From Amphibalanus amphitrite (lineage: Eukaryota > Arthropoda > Thecostraca > Balanomorpha > Balanidae): a stretch of DNA of 64,000 bases. Within the stretch, counting starts at the first letter, position 1, and every line of letters starts with the position of its first letter. The notes beneath the pieces are model-generated. The model had not been told where the DNA came from, did no database searches, and saw only the letters and a list, made by a program, of their open reading frames with translations. Location: positions 1 to 64,000 of the forward strand of contig NW_024882304.1 of assembly GCF_019059575.1 (NCBI RefSeq), read 5' to 3'. Shown here piece after piece: positions 22,360-34,226 of this stretch. A program made the translations under genes and the position numbers.

Positions 22360-23475
22360 CCGTAAAACGGGGTGTTAAGGGACAGTTTTGAGGTGTTTTG
22401 TTATATAACTCAAGAAGGGTTGGAGATAGAAGCATCAAATTGTCAGCATTTTATGTGGAATTTGGTGCTTTACATGCCTGCCACGTTAAAGTTTTTAAGA
22501 TTTATACCTGCATATTATTTTTTATTATTTTTCATCACTGTCCCTTAGCACCCCAATGTGGGGTGTTAAGGGACACCTATATTATTCCAAGAAATGGTCA
22601 TCAAATGCCCACAATTGGGGTGTGGAAGGGCACATTATTTATTTATTGAAATGTTTTGCATATTCTGTCACAAAACAAGTCAGGTTCATTCACCACTAAT
22701 GACCTTTTTAGCCAATTACGTGTAATGCAGTTTACGCTTGTGGAAAAGTGCTAATTATAAGGTAAACAGAACCAAAAAGTACCCTTCTGTCATCAATAAA
22801 AACCCATGTTGAAGCTAGTCACTTGTCATTATGTTGTCCTCTTTGTTTTAGCCTTTTTTATGATGATATCACATTTACCTAAATCAGTCTCCATTGACCC
22901 ATCATTGTAAAAGAGAGTGTTGAGATGTTTTGTTACATAACTAAAGATGTGTTAGAGATAAAAGCATGAACTTGCCAGCATTTTATGTGGAATCTGGTGT
23001 TTTCCATGCCTACTTAATTAATTTATATTTAGATATTATTTTTTATTTTTTCTTCCCTGTCCCTTAGCACTCCACATCCACCTCAAAATATGCATGTATC
23101 CGGAAAAGAGGAAGCGGATGATAAATTAATGGGTGGATTTGCACAAGTTTTTCAGGAAACATGTGCAATACATGTGACAATACACCTATGCATTCATTTT
23201 CCCTGTACACCCACTAGTTTATGTGGTACACACAAAGTTTTGGAGATGTTTCAATTTTGTGAAAATGTAGCATGATTTTCAAATCCATTTTTGAACCAAA
23301 TCACTTGCATGAAAAACCATACCACTTTATCCTATGGTCAAGAGCAAAACAGTGTCAACTACCACACTGAAGTTGTTATTGAACCTTCTCAAATTAGGAA
23401 GTTAATATGACTCAAAGTTTTTCCCATGCAACTGTCCCTTAACACCCCACTGTCCCTTAACACCCCATTTTACGG
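22360..23475. mobile_element. Non-autonomous DNA transposon (1.1 kb) with TA target duplication
   Basis: Ends CCGTAAAACGGGGTGTTAAG on the left and the complement on the right (26 bp, one mismatch), each next to TA. It seems to be internally duplicated: a stretch at 22385-22540 (TTTTGTTATATAACT, CAGCATTTTATGTGGAAT) recurs at 22925-23065. GGGTGTTAAGGGACA-type motifs also occur inside, near 22545-22575. No transposase. Ends and TA point to the Tc1/mariner superfamily in the broad sense. Confidence 0.8.
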
Positions 23476-23477
23476 TA

Positions 23478-23943
23478 CTGACAAAAGAGCAAATATTCAA
23501 TATGTGTCTGTTAAGGTATTGGGATGTATTTATGGCTCACCTGCTAAGTGGTGCTGATAGGCTTCCTCACCAGAACCTTCAATGGGGAAAAGGACAGACA
23601 GGAAGCATGAAGATAGGGATGCGCCAGCCGCAAATCTCAAATGGGTAAAGCACGGGAGAGGTTGGGATGGTGTGTCTGCTGGTTATGTGCTGATGCTGTT
23701 CATTAGGTATAGTGCTTAAAGGTAACGTCTTGCACCTTAACATTAGTTTTGAGCTGACATAGTTATGTAGCCAAGTCTGGGGCATTCAGGCTTAGAAACC
23801 ATGTTCTGCCTTGGTCCCAAGTTTTACAAGTGCCTGGTGTTGAAGAAGTTTGTTCCTTCTATAACACATTGTGCCTTCACAAGGCAGTATCTCTAAACCA
23901 TTGGTGTTGGTCTACTTAAGTGATCTTCTTCTAGCATCTCCAT
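23478..23943. other. Spacer within the block, no gene recognised
   Basis: About 470 bp of mixed-composition sequence between two TIR elements. No supported feature on either strand. Confidence 0.4.
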
Positions 23944-25996
23944 TAGGGTGCATCAAACGCCCCACTTTTTCGAAAAATTTCTACGAACCCCCTGTCACCA
24001 AAATTAATTTGTTACGTATCCTAAATGTATCAACCATGCCAAATTTCAAGAATTTCTGAAGCCATCTAGGGGGTCCGCATTGACCCTAAAGTTAACGAAA
24101 TTTCATGAAATTGATCATTAATGGCGCTTAATTACGAATTATTTAAAATTATTCTTAGGTCAAAATATCTTTTAGAATCGCTAAACATTGCAAGTGCTAT
24201 CCTAAAACTGCCCACCAAATCAATCTGAAATGTATCTGATTTCACCTATAGGAGTCTTGACACTCGCCCGTATTGGTGTTTTGTGTGCGTCTAACGTACA
24301 GGAGCTGGACCCTCTTGCTGTTCGGTCTCTGATTAAGCCAGAGCTTCACGGAAAAACTAGCGTGTTTCCCGTAACGAGAAGAGGCAGATGATATCAATTT
24401 CTACGGTCCTAGGTCATTGGTTGACCTTCCAGGTCAGGTCAATGACCCAAAAGTCGGGAAAATCGGGACCTGGTAGAACTTCGTGAATTGAGTTTGTTGT
24501 AGTTTTTCGGGGTGCTGATTACGATTTTCAGATCAGCTTTGATCAAAGATGATGTCTCTATGCATTTAGGCTTGGTCGGGTCAGGTCAGGTCAGGTCAAC
24601 CAGTCGGAGTCCTGCCAGCTATCCATAGTAGGTGTAAATCACCACCGACAGCTTCGAAATATTACGAAGGCTTCGAATAAATATTACGAAATATTACGAT
24701 TAATATGTTACGAAGGCAACAAAACTACTTCGTAAGTGTTCAATGCTCAAACGTTTCAATGTAGTCACGCTTACGAGATGAGTAGACATTAGACAATGCT
24801 CTTATCATCAGACGCTACTGCAGTGTCAGTGCGTCTGCTTTTTGAAAGGCCTGCGCTCTCTCTCGTCTTTCTGGGCCATGTATCTGGTGCAACAACTATA
24901 TAGCGCGGTGCAACAACTACATATACCTATAGCGCCAACCATTCAGCGTTGCATCCACTCGTCGACGCACGGGGAAGGGTCTTTCACAAGGAGATGAAAC
25001 TCCAGAAAGTAGCAACTGGCATGTCTCAGATATTCCATTCCGGTCACCTGAGGTTCCGGAGGTTTCGTTCACGTGATCGTGACCTATTGTTTTGGGTCAA
25101 TGGGGTAAATATGAAAACCGAGTCAGAATGATCATCGCCAGTCACACCCCGGCAAGACCGCGCCCAAACCTCGGCAACATTCAATAGAGCAAGTGGCGGC
25201 AACAAAACGAAGATATCAAGTTCGGACGTCGCTACTGAAACCGCAAGGTCGTTGACAACGTCGGATACACCTGTCTGCGAGGGATGAGAGTCCAGACTTG
25301 GGATGCTCCACAGGGACTTGGTCCATCATGAGGTCGCCGAACAATTACCGACGGGAAGAGCGGCTTACTCTTGTTGTCGTCGAAGACGTGCTATCAAATT
25401 ACATGAGAATTATTCACGGATTGCTAAAAAGATACTAACGAGTCACTCTAAACCAATAATAGCGGTTTTAACATTTGCCTCAACATGAGTTCGTCTCAAA
25501 CCGGTTTTGTCAGGGCTGCATGCGTGACAAAGTAACTTCATTTGGTTTTGACGCTGCCATGGTCGACTAGGAATTTCAGGCTTCATATCGGCGACCTCAT
25601 CATCGTGTGCGTCTTCTGCGAGCCCAGAGTCGAAGTATCGAAGTCATGTCGTTGAATCGCAAAACCATAAAATAAGCAAGAACCGCTCTAACCCAAGAAA
25701 ACCCAAGTTAATCATTGGAACTTAACGAAGCGATTTGTTCCAGACTTCCCTCCCAGCAAAAGCCCTACTTCCTAAATATAGGTAATGCGTATCAGTTGGC
25801 TAAGCTGAAACTATCTATAGTTATTATTTTCGTGCTTAATTTAGGCTTATTGAGGAAAAATCGCGATGATCTCAAATACTCTAAGTGATGTCAAAGGACG
25901 TCATATAGGGCACAAGTTGAATACAAACCAGGCATCAGTCCACGAAAACGGGGCACAAAAATAAATTTCAATTCCTGAAACATATTTGGATCATAT

Positions 25997-26080
25997 TTGG
26001 CGCTAACTGAGCACTACTCAGTTAGCGCCAAAACAGATACATAAAAAACAATACAGAAACTGCTCAGTGAGCAGTTTCTG
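25997..26080. repeat. Two adjacent short hairpins
   Basis: TTTGGCGCTAACTGAG with its complement after a short loop (about 25997-26033), then ACAGAAACTGCTCA with its complement (about 26053-26081). Both are near-perfect palindromes inside the 4.0-kb TIR element. Function unknown. Confidence 0.6.
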
Positions 26081-26547
26081 TATCACTACCTATGGGCATA
26101 ATGGAGGTGTCACGTGACTGACCTGACCTCAGGCGACCTTTACGGAAAAGAAAATCAGAGGAAAAAAGCTGTAAAAATTTGAAAGCTTGTGATTTCCTAA
26201 GTTTCGTCTCCCTGCGAAAGATGCCCCGACTCTGAGAGCGCTGCGAATCTATGCAGCATTCTTAGACCATCGAGAGGTTCGCATATGACGTCATAGGTCA
26301 CTGACCTGACCTGATATCAAAATGCAGCAAATGCCAAATGTTCAGGCTTAAGTATCAAAGGTCAGCTAAGCCAAATTAAAGTTCCCTAACCGGACGTGTT
26401 TCGACCGATCGCGACAAAAACAGCAGTGGTCGCACCAACCCCCTCCATCGGGGAAGGTTAAGTGATGAAGCATGTTCATAGCTGATGCGGACCCCCTAGA
26501 TGGCATCCGATATAATTTTAATCTTGCACAGCGTCATTGTGCTACTA

Positions 26548-27906
26548 CAGGGTGTCTCAAAAGTTCGCTTACACATTTCCCATGTCAATAAAGCATATAA
26601 GAACCGGCCAAAAATCTAAGGTTTTGGTGTCCGTGTGTACACTAGACAAATATGCATGCTTTGACAACTGATTCGGAAGGTTGGAAACCAAACCCTTTGC
26701 TGTATCTCCAAAAATATTTGCCCATACCGATTTTCGTCACTCCGTCAGCTGCCGGAGGCTGATAAAAGGTTACCAGCTTTCAAGCTCTTGTAGGGGAATC
26801 CCCCGCAGTTTCTGCGTCGGATTTAGGTTTGACGAGCTCCCCGGCAACATCCGCCTCTCCCTGAAAGCCGATAGCTTGCATCGACACCATCCGTGAGTAT
26901 TTTGTAGGTCTTCTCTGGCGCTAACTCCTTCATGAATGACTGGCGCCGACCTCCCAAGCACCATTTTTCTTTTCAAAACAACCCCATTCCTGAACAAATG
27001 GGAAGTGCCAGGGGCAAATTTTTCGCAGCATATCGTAGCAGAATGTGTCGGCCATCTGTTTCTTAGACACATTTTGCAAAATTTGCAAATCCCGAACGCT
27101 CGTCATTCCCAATGCCAAGACCTTCGCTGGGTTCCGGAGTGTTTTCCTCAGGAGAGGTTCTGCTTTGTAAACGGCCAAAACCTGTCCATCGTGCGGTTTT
27201 GTCCGGATTTTGTGTGTAAAAGAAAGCTATTTGCTCCAGATCTGCCTCTTGAAACTTCGTTAGATAAAACTTTACATTAATTGACACTTTTGGAGGGTCA
27301 CTTGTCCTCGGCATTGACGATTTTCGCATTATTTTCCCTCAAAATTTAGCGTTATAGATATTATAAACAATTTTAAATGATATTTTGTCTTTATTTTATG
27401 ATGACCTGCAATTTTTGAAACTGGGTAACCTCTGTCTGTTAGCTTCTAGTCAGTTTTCAATAGTTAGGACTGCATTTTCAGCTGCTTTCCGGAGCACGAG
27501 TCTGCTGCGGTACAAGGGTCGTTCAAAGCGCTGTTAGTCTCGCATGGTTTTGTCCTTCAAAAATTTTAGCCACCGTTTTTATTTGATGACCATCATGTTG
27601 TACTCATCCTCGCCGACACCTTGCCATGTGTCATTTCCGACCTAACCATTCCCGTTACTCGTGAAGCAGAGAGTTTCTCAGCCGACCCGAGTATGCGACC
27701 TCCATTTTCATGCCTGATCCATGGTCAGAGGTGAACCCTTTTTGTGTGCTCATGAAGGGTCGAATGCGCTTGAAAACAATGAAGCTGCTTGAGGAAGGTT
27801 GTTGCCAATGTCCATGCAAAATTTCGACTGCTAATTTCATGTTGATTCAGAATTATTGACAAAAAAGCATGGCTGGTACCTGTAAGCGAACTTTTGAGAC
27901 ACCCTG
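26548..27906 (-). mobile_element. Decayed mariner-like transposon (1.36 kb)
   Basis: Inverted ends CAGGGTGTCTCAAAAGTTCG and complement (about 26 bp), each flanked by TA. On the minus strand, transposase-like pieces occur in several frames: an N-terminal helix-turn-helix-like piece near 27060-27330, a middle piece near 26930-27180, and a C-terminal piece near 26770-27070 that includes an SSSNLNPTQ-like remnant of the SPDLNP motif. The length equals a full mariner, but frameshifts and stops split the gene, so it is a transposase pseudogene. Confidence 0.75.
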
Positions 27907-27971
27907 TAGTGGAACAAAGTGAATCAACAGACAGATCGATTTGAAGACATCGGGGCGTTTGATGCACCCTA

Positions 27972-28990
27972 AGATTCTCCATGTAAAGTGGGGCTAGTAC
28001 GGCGCTGAGCGGGTTGCCCATAGCCAAGCCTGATTTTTGGACGAATTCTCTGCTGACGAATTGAAAAGACCCGAAGCTGACGCATAGTTGGACTAAGCCG
28101 ATAAAATGTTCTTTCGGTAGGGGGGCGCTGTGTGTCATCGATGCCCTGTAGGACGCGGCGAACCGCATGCATGGCTACTTCTACGCTCACATAAGTGAAA
28201 AGTGACTTCACATCAAACGAGACCATCCTCTTCCCTCTCACATCTGCGTCTTTTAGCCGGTCGAGAAGGTCAGCGGAACTCTTCAGGTGTGAGCAGCTGA
28301 TGCTCCCCAACGCGGCTGATAGTTTGGTGAGACATTTTGCGAGGCGGTGTGGGGCACTGTCCACCCCCGAGGTGATGGGGCGCATGGGGATGCCTTCTTT
28401 GTGAAGCTTTGGCAGACCCATCGTCTGTGCTGATCTTGGGTTTCTCTTCCAAAAGGTACTGTAAACGCTTGCCCCTTTCTGATCGCCTTAGAAGTTTTCT
28501 GGCTTCTTTGTTAAACTTTTCGGACTCTTTCTTACAAGAGTCGGAAGGAACTTCCTCGTAGACGATGGCATCTGGGATCTGATAGGAGTTCGTTCATTTT
28601 TTCGTCATATGTTGAACGGTCCAGGATGACAACACCTCCACCCTTGTCACTTGAGCTAATGACGATGTTGTCGTCTTTAGCGAGGTCTTTCAGGCTAAGC
28701 ATATAGCGTCTGGGAATCGAGAGATGAGAAGAGGAAGCCATCGTCTTCAGACATGTGACAAATCCTTGTTTGAAGCCTTTGTCCACCTCCGAGTCAGTAG
28801 ACTTGATGTTTCTCATCATGAAGGCTAGGTAGCTTTTACTGTTCTTGCCAGTGTCAAATTTGAGTCCCAGTGACAGCGCTTCAGTTTCTACTTGACTGAG
28901 TGGCCGACTAGACAAGTTGGTGATCAGGCGAGCATCTCCAGCATGTTTTCAAGAGCTTGATGCGCAGAGCCGGGACAGTTTGCCCAGTAA
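27972..28990 (-). mobile_element. Penelope-like element RT fragment (minus copy)
   Basis: Minus-strand frames give a Penelope-type reverse transcriptase: KDDNIVISSSDKGGGVVILD near 28640-28690, GLPKLHKEG and RPITSG near 28400, SFDVKSLF near 28210, and GNPLSAVLAPLYMENL near 28000. The PKLHK and DVKSLFT motifs are characteristic of the Penelope family. The reading is split over at least three frames, and the 3' part, including any GIY-YIG endonuclease, is cut off by the 4.0-kb TIR element at 27971. Confidence 0.8.
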
Positions 28991-29336
28991 CAGTTGTAGG
29001 TGCCTTTTCGCCTTGCCTTTTAATTGTTCCTCGAGGTGTGCTGGAAAGGGCTGCCGGAAACGACTTTTTTAAAATGGCTGCTCTGTTGCTTAAAGTTTCG
29101 GAGTTTCCACACCATCCTCTAGATAAGCTCTTGCAGCCTTTGAACGGGTGCTGTTTCGAGTACAGTTGACGAGGTGCAGAACGAGGGAGAACTTGCTCTT
29201 CTATGCAGTCTTTCAAAAATAATGCTTGGTTCTCAGTTCAAAAATATTTCTCGCGTAGATAATACTCTCGTCTTATTTCCAGCTCACCTCGAGTAACAAT
29301 TAAAACGCAAGGCGAAAAGGCACCTCTAACTGTTAC
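28991..29336. other. Upstream part of the Penelope-like minus copy, with a local inverted repeat
   Basis: GGTGCCTTTTCGCCTTGC at about 29009 recurs inverted at about 29305-29323, as does CCTCGAGGTG-type sequence nearby. This may be the structured 5' region of the Penelope-like element. No separate gene is supported. Confidence 0.4.
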
Positions 29337-29338
29337 TA

Positions 29339-29926
29339 CAGGGTGACACAAAAAAACGGTCATCACCAAATTTCGAATAACTTCGGAAGTTTTATTCAGA
29401 TCATCACCAAACTTCGGCCACTTAAGGTCACACCTATGTAGCATACATCCACCAAGTTTCAAGTCTTCACTACGAATACTTTTAGTACAGTGTGTGTTTT
29501 ACTGACGCTCCACAATGTGCTCCAGGTGAGCGACACGGCGCTGCAGGGCGTTGGCACACTTGCATCCGGCGGGCAAAGTTGTCGATAACCCGATGGCTGT
29601 GCACTTAACAGAGTGCAATGGCCTCTGGAGTCAGTGCTCAGGGGGTGTGCTACCCCTGAAACGTTATTCTTATCGGGTTATCGGCAACTTTGCCCGCCGG
29701 ATGCAGGTGTGCCTACGCCCTGCAGCGCCGGGGCGCTCACCTGGAGCACATTGTGGAGCGTCCGTAAAACACACACTGTACTTAAAGTATTCGTAGTGAA
29801 GACTTGAAACTTGGTGGATGTCTGCTACATTGGTGTGACCTAAAGTGGCCGAAGTTTGGTGATGATCTGAATAAAACTTCCGAAGTTATTCGAATTTTGG
29901 TGATGACCGCTTTTTTTGTCACCCTG
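29339..29926. mobile_element. Foldback MITE with mariner-like ends (588 bp)
   Basis: Ends CAGGGTGACACAAAAAAACG on the left and its near-complement on the right (AGCGG against ACGG further in). The arms of about 200 bp (29339-29540 and 29735-29926) are near-complementary and include GAAGTTTTATTCAGATCATC. The centre adds a further partial palindrome around CGGGCAAAGTTG. TA precedes the left end, TG follows the right. No coding capacity. Confidence 0.7.
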
Positions 29927-29931
29927 TGGAT

Positions 29932-30870
29932 AAACTGTCCCGGCTATGCGCATCAAGCTCTTGGAAACATGCTGGAGATGCTCGCCTGATCACCAACTTG
30001 TCTAGTCGGCCACCCAGTCAAGAAGAAACTGAAGCGCTGTCACTGGGACTCAAATTTGGCACTGGCAAGAACAGTAAAAGACTTCATAATGAGTAACATC
30101 AAGTTTACTGACTCGGAGGTGGGCAAAGGCTTCAAACAAGGGTTTTTCACATGTCTGAAGACGATGGCTTCCTCTTCTCATCTCTCGATTCCCAGACGCT
30201 ACATGCTTAGCCCGAAAGAGCTCGCTAAAGACGACAACATCGTCATTAGCTCAAGTGACAAGGATGGAGGGGTTGTCATCCTCAACCGTTCAACATATGA
30301 CGAAAAAATGAACGAATTCCTATCAGATGCCACCGTCTACGAGGAAGTTCCTTCCGGCTCTTGTAAGAAAGCGTGCGAAAAGCTTAACAAAGAAGCCAGA
30401 AAACTTCTAAGGCGATCAGAAAGGGGCAAGCGTGTACAGTACCTTTTGGAAGAGGAACCAAGATCAGCACAGATGAAGGGTCTGCCAAAGCTTCACAAAG
30501 AAGGCGGCCCCACGCGCCCCATCACTTCGGGGGTGGACAGTGCCCCACACCGCCTCGCAAAATGTCTCACCAAACAGCTATCAGCCGCGTTGGGGAGCAT
30601 CAGCTGCTCACACCTGAAGAATTCCGCTGACCTTCTCGACCGGCTAAAAGACGCAGATGTGAGAGGGAAGAGGATGGTCTCGTTTGATGTGAAGTCACTT
30701 TTCACTAATGTGAGCGTAGAAGTAGCCATACATGCGGTTCACCGCGTCCTACAGGGCATCGATGACACACAGCGCCCCCCTACCGAAAGAACATTTTATC
30801 GGCTTAGTCCAACTATGCGTCAGCTTCGGGTCTTTTCAATTCGTCAGACGAGTGATTCAGTATTGATTGT
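29932..30870 (+). mobile_element. Penelope-like element RT fragment (plus copy)
   Basis: A mirror of the 27972-28990 copy on the opposite strand, with an open stretch from 30056 to 30883 covering SSSDKDGGVVILN, GLPKLHKEG, RPITSGVDSAPHRL and SFDVKSLFTNVS. By eye it is very close to the minus copy over about 900 bp. It stops at about 30848, before the active-site block, where unrelated sequence begins. The two copies face away from each other with the foldback MITE between them. Confidence 0.8.
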
Positions 30871-31027
30871 TTTGTCCTCATGATCATGAAGCTCGTTTTA
30901 GTCTCGTTCATTTTCAGAGAGTTTCGTGGAAACCACTTTTCTATTGCGGAAATAGAGCACTCGACTCAATCTCTGAGGTCAGTGATGTCGTTCTCGGAAG
31001 GATGGGCCCTGTCGTTCGCGCAAGAAA

Positions 31028-32060
31028 TTATTTTACCATAAGGAATAAAATAATCTGTCTCCTGTCAGTGAGATAAGTTTCAAACCAGTGGGAAGGCATG
31101 CTACACCAGGCCAGCTTCTCGATGAGGGCGCCGTAATCGACGCTGTCAAACGCTTTGCTCAAATCCACTGCCGTTATCGACGGCAGCAGGCCCTGGTCGG
31201 TGTTGTCTGGCACCCAGGTGACGTCGATCAGAGCGCCCTAAATCGAGTTTACAGTCTGTCTTAAAAGTACCTACCGCGCAAAGTAACGGTGGATCCATCA
31301 AAGCTGACCGAGGAAGAGCCTGCTATAATTTGAAATTTACCGAACCAATTGACCTGGGGAATGGAAGAGGATGTCGATTGCTTCGGTGACGGTCAGGCTT
31401 GATGGATCCCCCGCACTGTTGCGCGGTACTTTCAAGACAGACTATACATACGTACAATATTTTCGGTTACTTTGGTCAAGACGCTCAGTAAAGATATGGG
31501 TCTAAAATTGCTTGGCAATGTGCGGTCACTATGTAGATTTAAAAATCGGCACAATGCACGTCGTTTTACAAGCCGAGGAAAAGACACCGGAGACCAGTAA
31601 TGCGTTCACTCTGCGCAGCAGCAGCGGACCTTCCGCAGGGTAACACTGCCTGACTGTTAGCAGAGGGACCCCGTCGGCACCGGCGGCCGACAGCTCCGTC
31701 AGCGTCGCCGGGTGAGCTTAAACATAGCGGCGCAGACTCTCACTGGTCTTACGAGCCGCGACTTATCTTCACTCACTGTCACCCCTGCCGCCAGTCGGAA
31801 GCCCACAGGGGAGACAAAGTCATTGAGTGCGTCGGGATCAGGCAGTAGTCACATGGGCGTCATCACTTTCGCTCCCAGATGACAGGCCAAATTTCCGCAT
31901 GGTGCTCCAAAATCCGCGAAAATCTTTAGAGAGCTTTTGCTGTTTAACTGCTTTTTCAGGGACAGATACAGCGCTTTGTCATCAGGCTGTGTAAACGGCT
32001 GCCAATCGGCTTGTGTAATGTTTTAAGCATTAATGGCCTCCCCCACCTAAGCTAGAGCGT
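31028..32060 (-). mobile_element. LINE RT remnant (CR1/Jockey type), interrupted by a MITE
   Basis: The minus strand at 31028-31240 encodes AVDLSKAFDSVDYGALIEKL and WFETYLTDRRQ, RT blocks of a CR1/Jockey-like LINE. Further upstream on that strand (about 31600-31800) ELSAAGADGVPLL-like sequence matches the preceding RT region. The 211-bp MITE family sits between them (31252-31444). The fragment has several frame changes and no endonuclease, so it is a dead piece. Confidence 0.6.
31252..31444. mobile_element. MITE copy 1 (CAGTCTGTCTTAAAAGTACC ends)
   Basis: Inverted ends of about 50 bp: CAGTCTGTCTTAAAAGTACC then CGCGCAAAGT and GGATCCATCAA, mirrored on the right with several differences. A second, better preserved copy is at 33149-33359. 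TA flanks suggest mariner-type mobilisation. Confidence 0.75.
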
Positions 32061-33146
32061 CCTGGAGCCACGGGCAGTGGGGCCGGCGCGTCCGCACACT
32101 ACTGATTCTGGACACTGTTTATCGGTTAGACTGTTCCAGGTGCGCATAAAGATGTCCAGCAGCACGTGAGCATCAGTGGCGCTACCCAACTCTTCCAAAT
32201 CAGACAACAAAAAGTCCAGGCTCAGTGTGTCCCAGTCAGTGCAGAGCCGGGCCCTGCACCGTACTGACTCAGAGCATGCAACGGCGGCTCTGAGGGCTCT
32301 CTACCGGTTATGCTGAGGTGCCTACCGAAGGCACCACATAAGCCCTTAGTCTCGCTGAGCTTTAATCCCATACCGGCCTTCTGAGCGCGCAACGCCAGTG
32401 CACTAATGGTCCCACACCGCTAACTGTAAGGACGTCATACCGAGGTAACTGAGGGTCCCACATAGGCTCATCATGGCTATGGCCACTCACCGGTGACTCT
32501 GAGAGTCCTGACCGGCGACTCTGAGGGTCCTTCACTAGCCATCACCGGTCCCTGAGAGCACCGCCTGAGGGTATCACTCCAAAACCTCAACGGATCCCGC
32601 ACCCTCAGTGAGGGCCCCACACCGACGCCTCTGAGAGCCCCAAAGGGTAACCGATAATCGAAGCGCTTCTGAAGGCGACACACTGACATCTTTACCACGC
32701 TGATCTTTTGGGTCCCACCCACAGGGCTTCTGAAAACAGTACACAACTTGCAATCACGCTGAACTCTTGACCAACGCCGGCCTCTGATGACCCCTAAGCT
32801 TTCGAGCCTGCCTAAAGAAGGCCTGTCCCATGCGAGAGCCTGCAGGACAGGATCCAGCCACAGACCTCTTGGCACTCACTCACTCAAGTCCTACGGTAGT
32901 CCGAAAACTTAATAAGTGCTCAGCTTCAGATGACTCTGTCACACTCATGGTGAGTCTGGCTGCGCGCATAGGGTATTACTCGTTGGCTCGGGAGGCTCAC
33001 ATCAAGCGATCGCATAGGGCCATTTCGGGGCTTCGAAGGTCGTTCGTGCGAACAGAGCGTCTCACCAGGCTCTCATGGGCTGAGTTTGCTTGGCGAGTCC
33101 CTTTCACTCATTGAGCCCAAAATGTAACACTTTGTGTTGGGCAGCG
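32061..33146. other. No gene recognised
   Basis: About 1.1 kb of moderately GC-rich sequence. A degenerate CTCTGAGGGTCC-like motif recurs loosely between 32290 and 32640. No supported coding region. Confidence 0.4.
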
Positions 33147-33148
33147 TA

Positions 33149-33359
33149 CAGTCTGTCTTAAAAGTACCGCGCAAAGTGACGGTGGATCCATCAAGCCTGA
33201 CCGAGGAAGGGCCTGCTATAATTTGAAAGTCACCGAACCAATGGAGCTGGGGAATGGACGAGGATGTCCATTGCTTCGGTGACTCAAATTTGGCAGTCCT
33301 TCATCGGTCAGGCTTGATGGATCCACCGTCACTTTGCGCGGTACTTTTAAGACAGACTG
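33149..33359. mobile_element. MITE copy 2 (211 bp), TA target duplication
   Basis: Near-perfect inverted ends of about 50 bp starting CAGTCTGTCTTAAAAGTACC, with TA on each side (33147-33148 and 33360-33361). Same family as 31252-31444. No coding capacity. Confidence 0.85.
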
Positions 33360-33683
33360 TACAGTGTCCGTCAAAATGTGTGCACGTCCCCTTCACATGC
33401 GCACGTTCAGAGTAGCAACCAAACCGTGATAGCCATGAAAATGAAACCTCGGTCCACACGAGATTCAGCTATCGGGCAAGTTTCAGCGCCATTCGCCGAG
33501 TTAATTGGTAGTTTTTGTAAGCGCAACAATTTAAGCAGTAAGCACCCCTGACCTGACACACGTCACGTGTCGTGTCGGTCACCAATATGCATCAAAAGTA
33601 GTTGTTACTTCATGATTGAAGAAGTAGATCTCCATCTCCCTGATATAGCACCGCTTGTCGATCGGTCGGACGATTGATGAATC

Positions 33684-34226
33684 CAATTTTTAGACAAATC
33701 CATTCACTTTCAGCTCAGTTGTGCACCTCGACGTGACCCAATCCTTTTCGATCACTTTCTCGAGGCGCTCGCGATACGCCAGCGCGGCTTTCTTGCGCAT
33801 CTCGACAGTGATCTCTGCGAAGGCGGCTCTAGTCCGACCTTTCAACTCTAGAAAGTTCGCCGGCCGCGTCACGTATACCTTCGACTTCACATACCCCCAC
33901 ATGAAAAAGTCACACGGGTGAGGTCGCGCGAGCTTGGTGGCCAGGGCAGATTGGGCGAAGCGAGCGCGGTGGACAGAGCAGATTGGGCGAAGCTCGACCT
34001 CACTCCGTGTGACTTTCATGTGGGGGTTTGTGAAGTTGAAGGTATACGTGGCGTGGCCGGCGAACATTCGGGAGTTTAAAGGTCGCATCAAAGCCACCTA
34101 CGCAGAGATCGCCGTCGAGATGCACAAGAAAGCCGCGCTAGCGTACCGGCGAGCGCCTCGAGAAAGTGATCGAAAAAGATGGGCTTCACGTCGAGGTGCA
34201 CAACTGAGCTGAAAGTAAATGGTTTT
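33684..34226. mobile_element. Palindrome built from mariner transposase C-termini
   Basis: The minus strand at 33690-33930 encodes CDFFMWGYVKSKVYVTRPAN and onward, ending RLEKVIEKDW, the C-terminal end of a mariner/Tc-like transposase. The plus strand at about 34000-34215 encodes the same segment (TFMWGFVKLKVYVAWPAN onward). The two arms are inverted copies of about 230 bp joined through a 65-bp centre, and both end in CAACTGAGCTGAAAGT followed by a related tail. Only the last third of the gene is present in each arm. Confidence 0.7.

Larger units (their letters stand above)
23944..27971. mobile_element. 4.0-kb TIR element with a nested mariner
   Basis: Perfect 20-bp inverted ends TAGGGTGCATCAAACGCCCC at 23944-23963 and 27952-27971; the outermost TA may be the target duplication. 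A second inverted pair lies further in (CCATCTAGGGGGTCCGCAT near 24062 and GCGGACCCCCTAGATGG near 26485). AGGTCA half-sites cluster near 24405-24605 and, inverted, near 26115-26310. No long frame belongs to this element, so it looks non-autonomous or decayed. A mariner (26548-27906) sits near its right end. Confidence 0.7.

Noticed and set aside
24585-24602. A telomere-like repeat (GGTCAGGTCAGGTCA)
   Set aside because: Only four to five copies, and the motif matches neither TTAGG nor TTAGGG.
27972-30870. A hammerhead ribozyme in the Penelope-like pair
   Set aside because: Known in this family, but I could not find the CTGATGA and GAAA core elements in a workable arrangement by eye.
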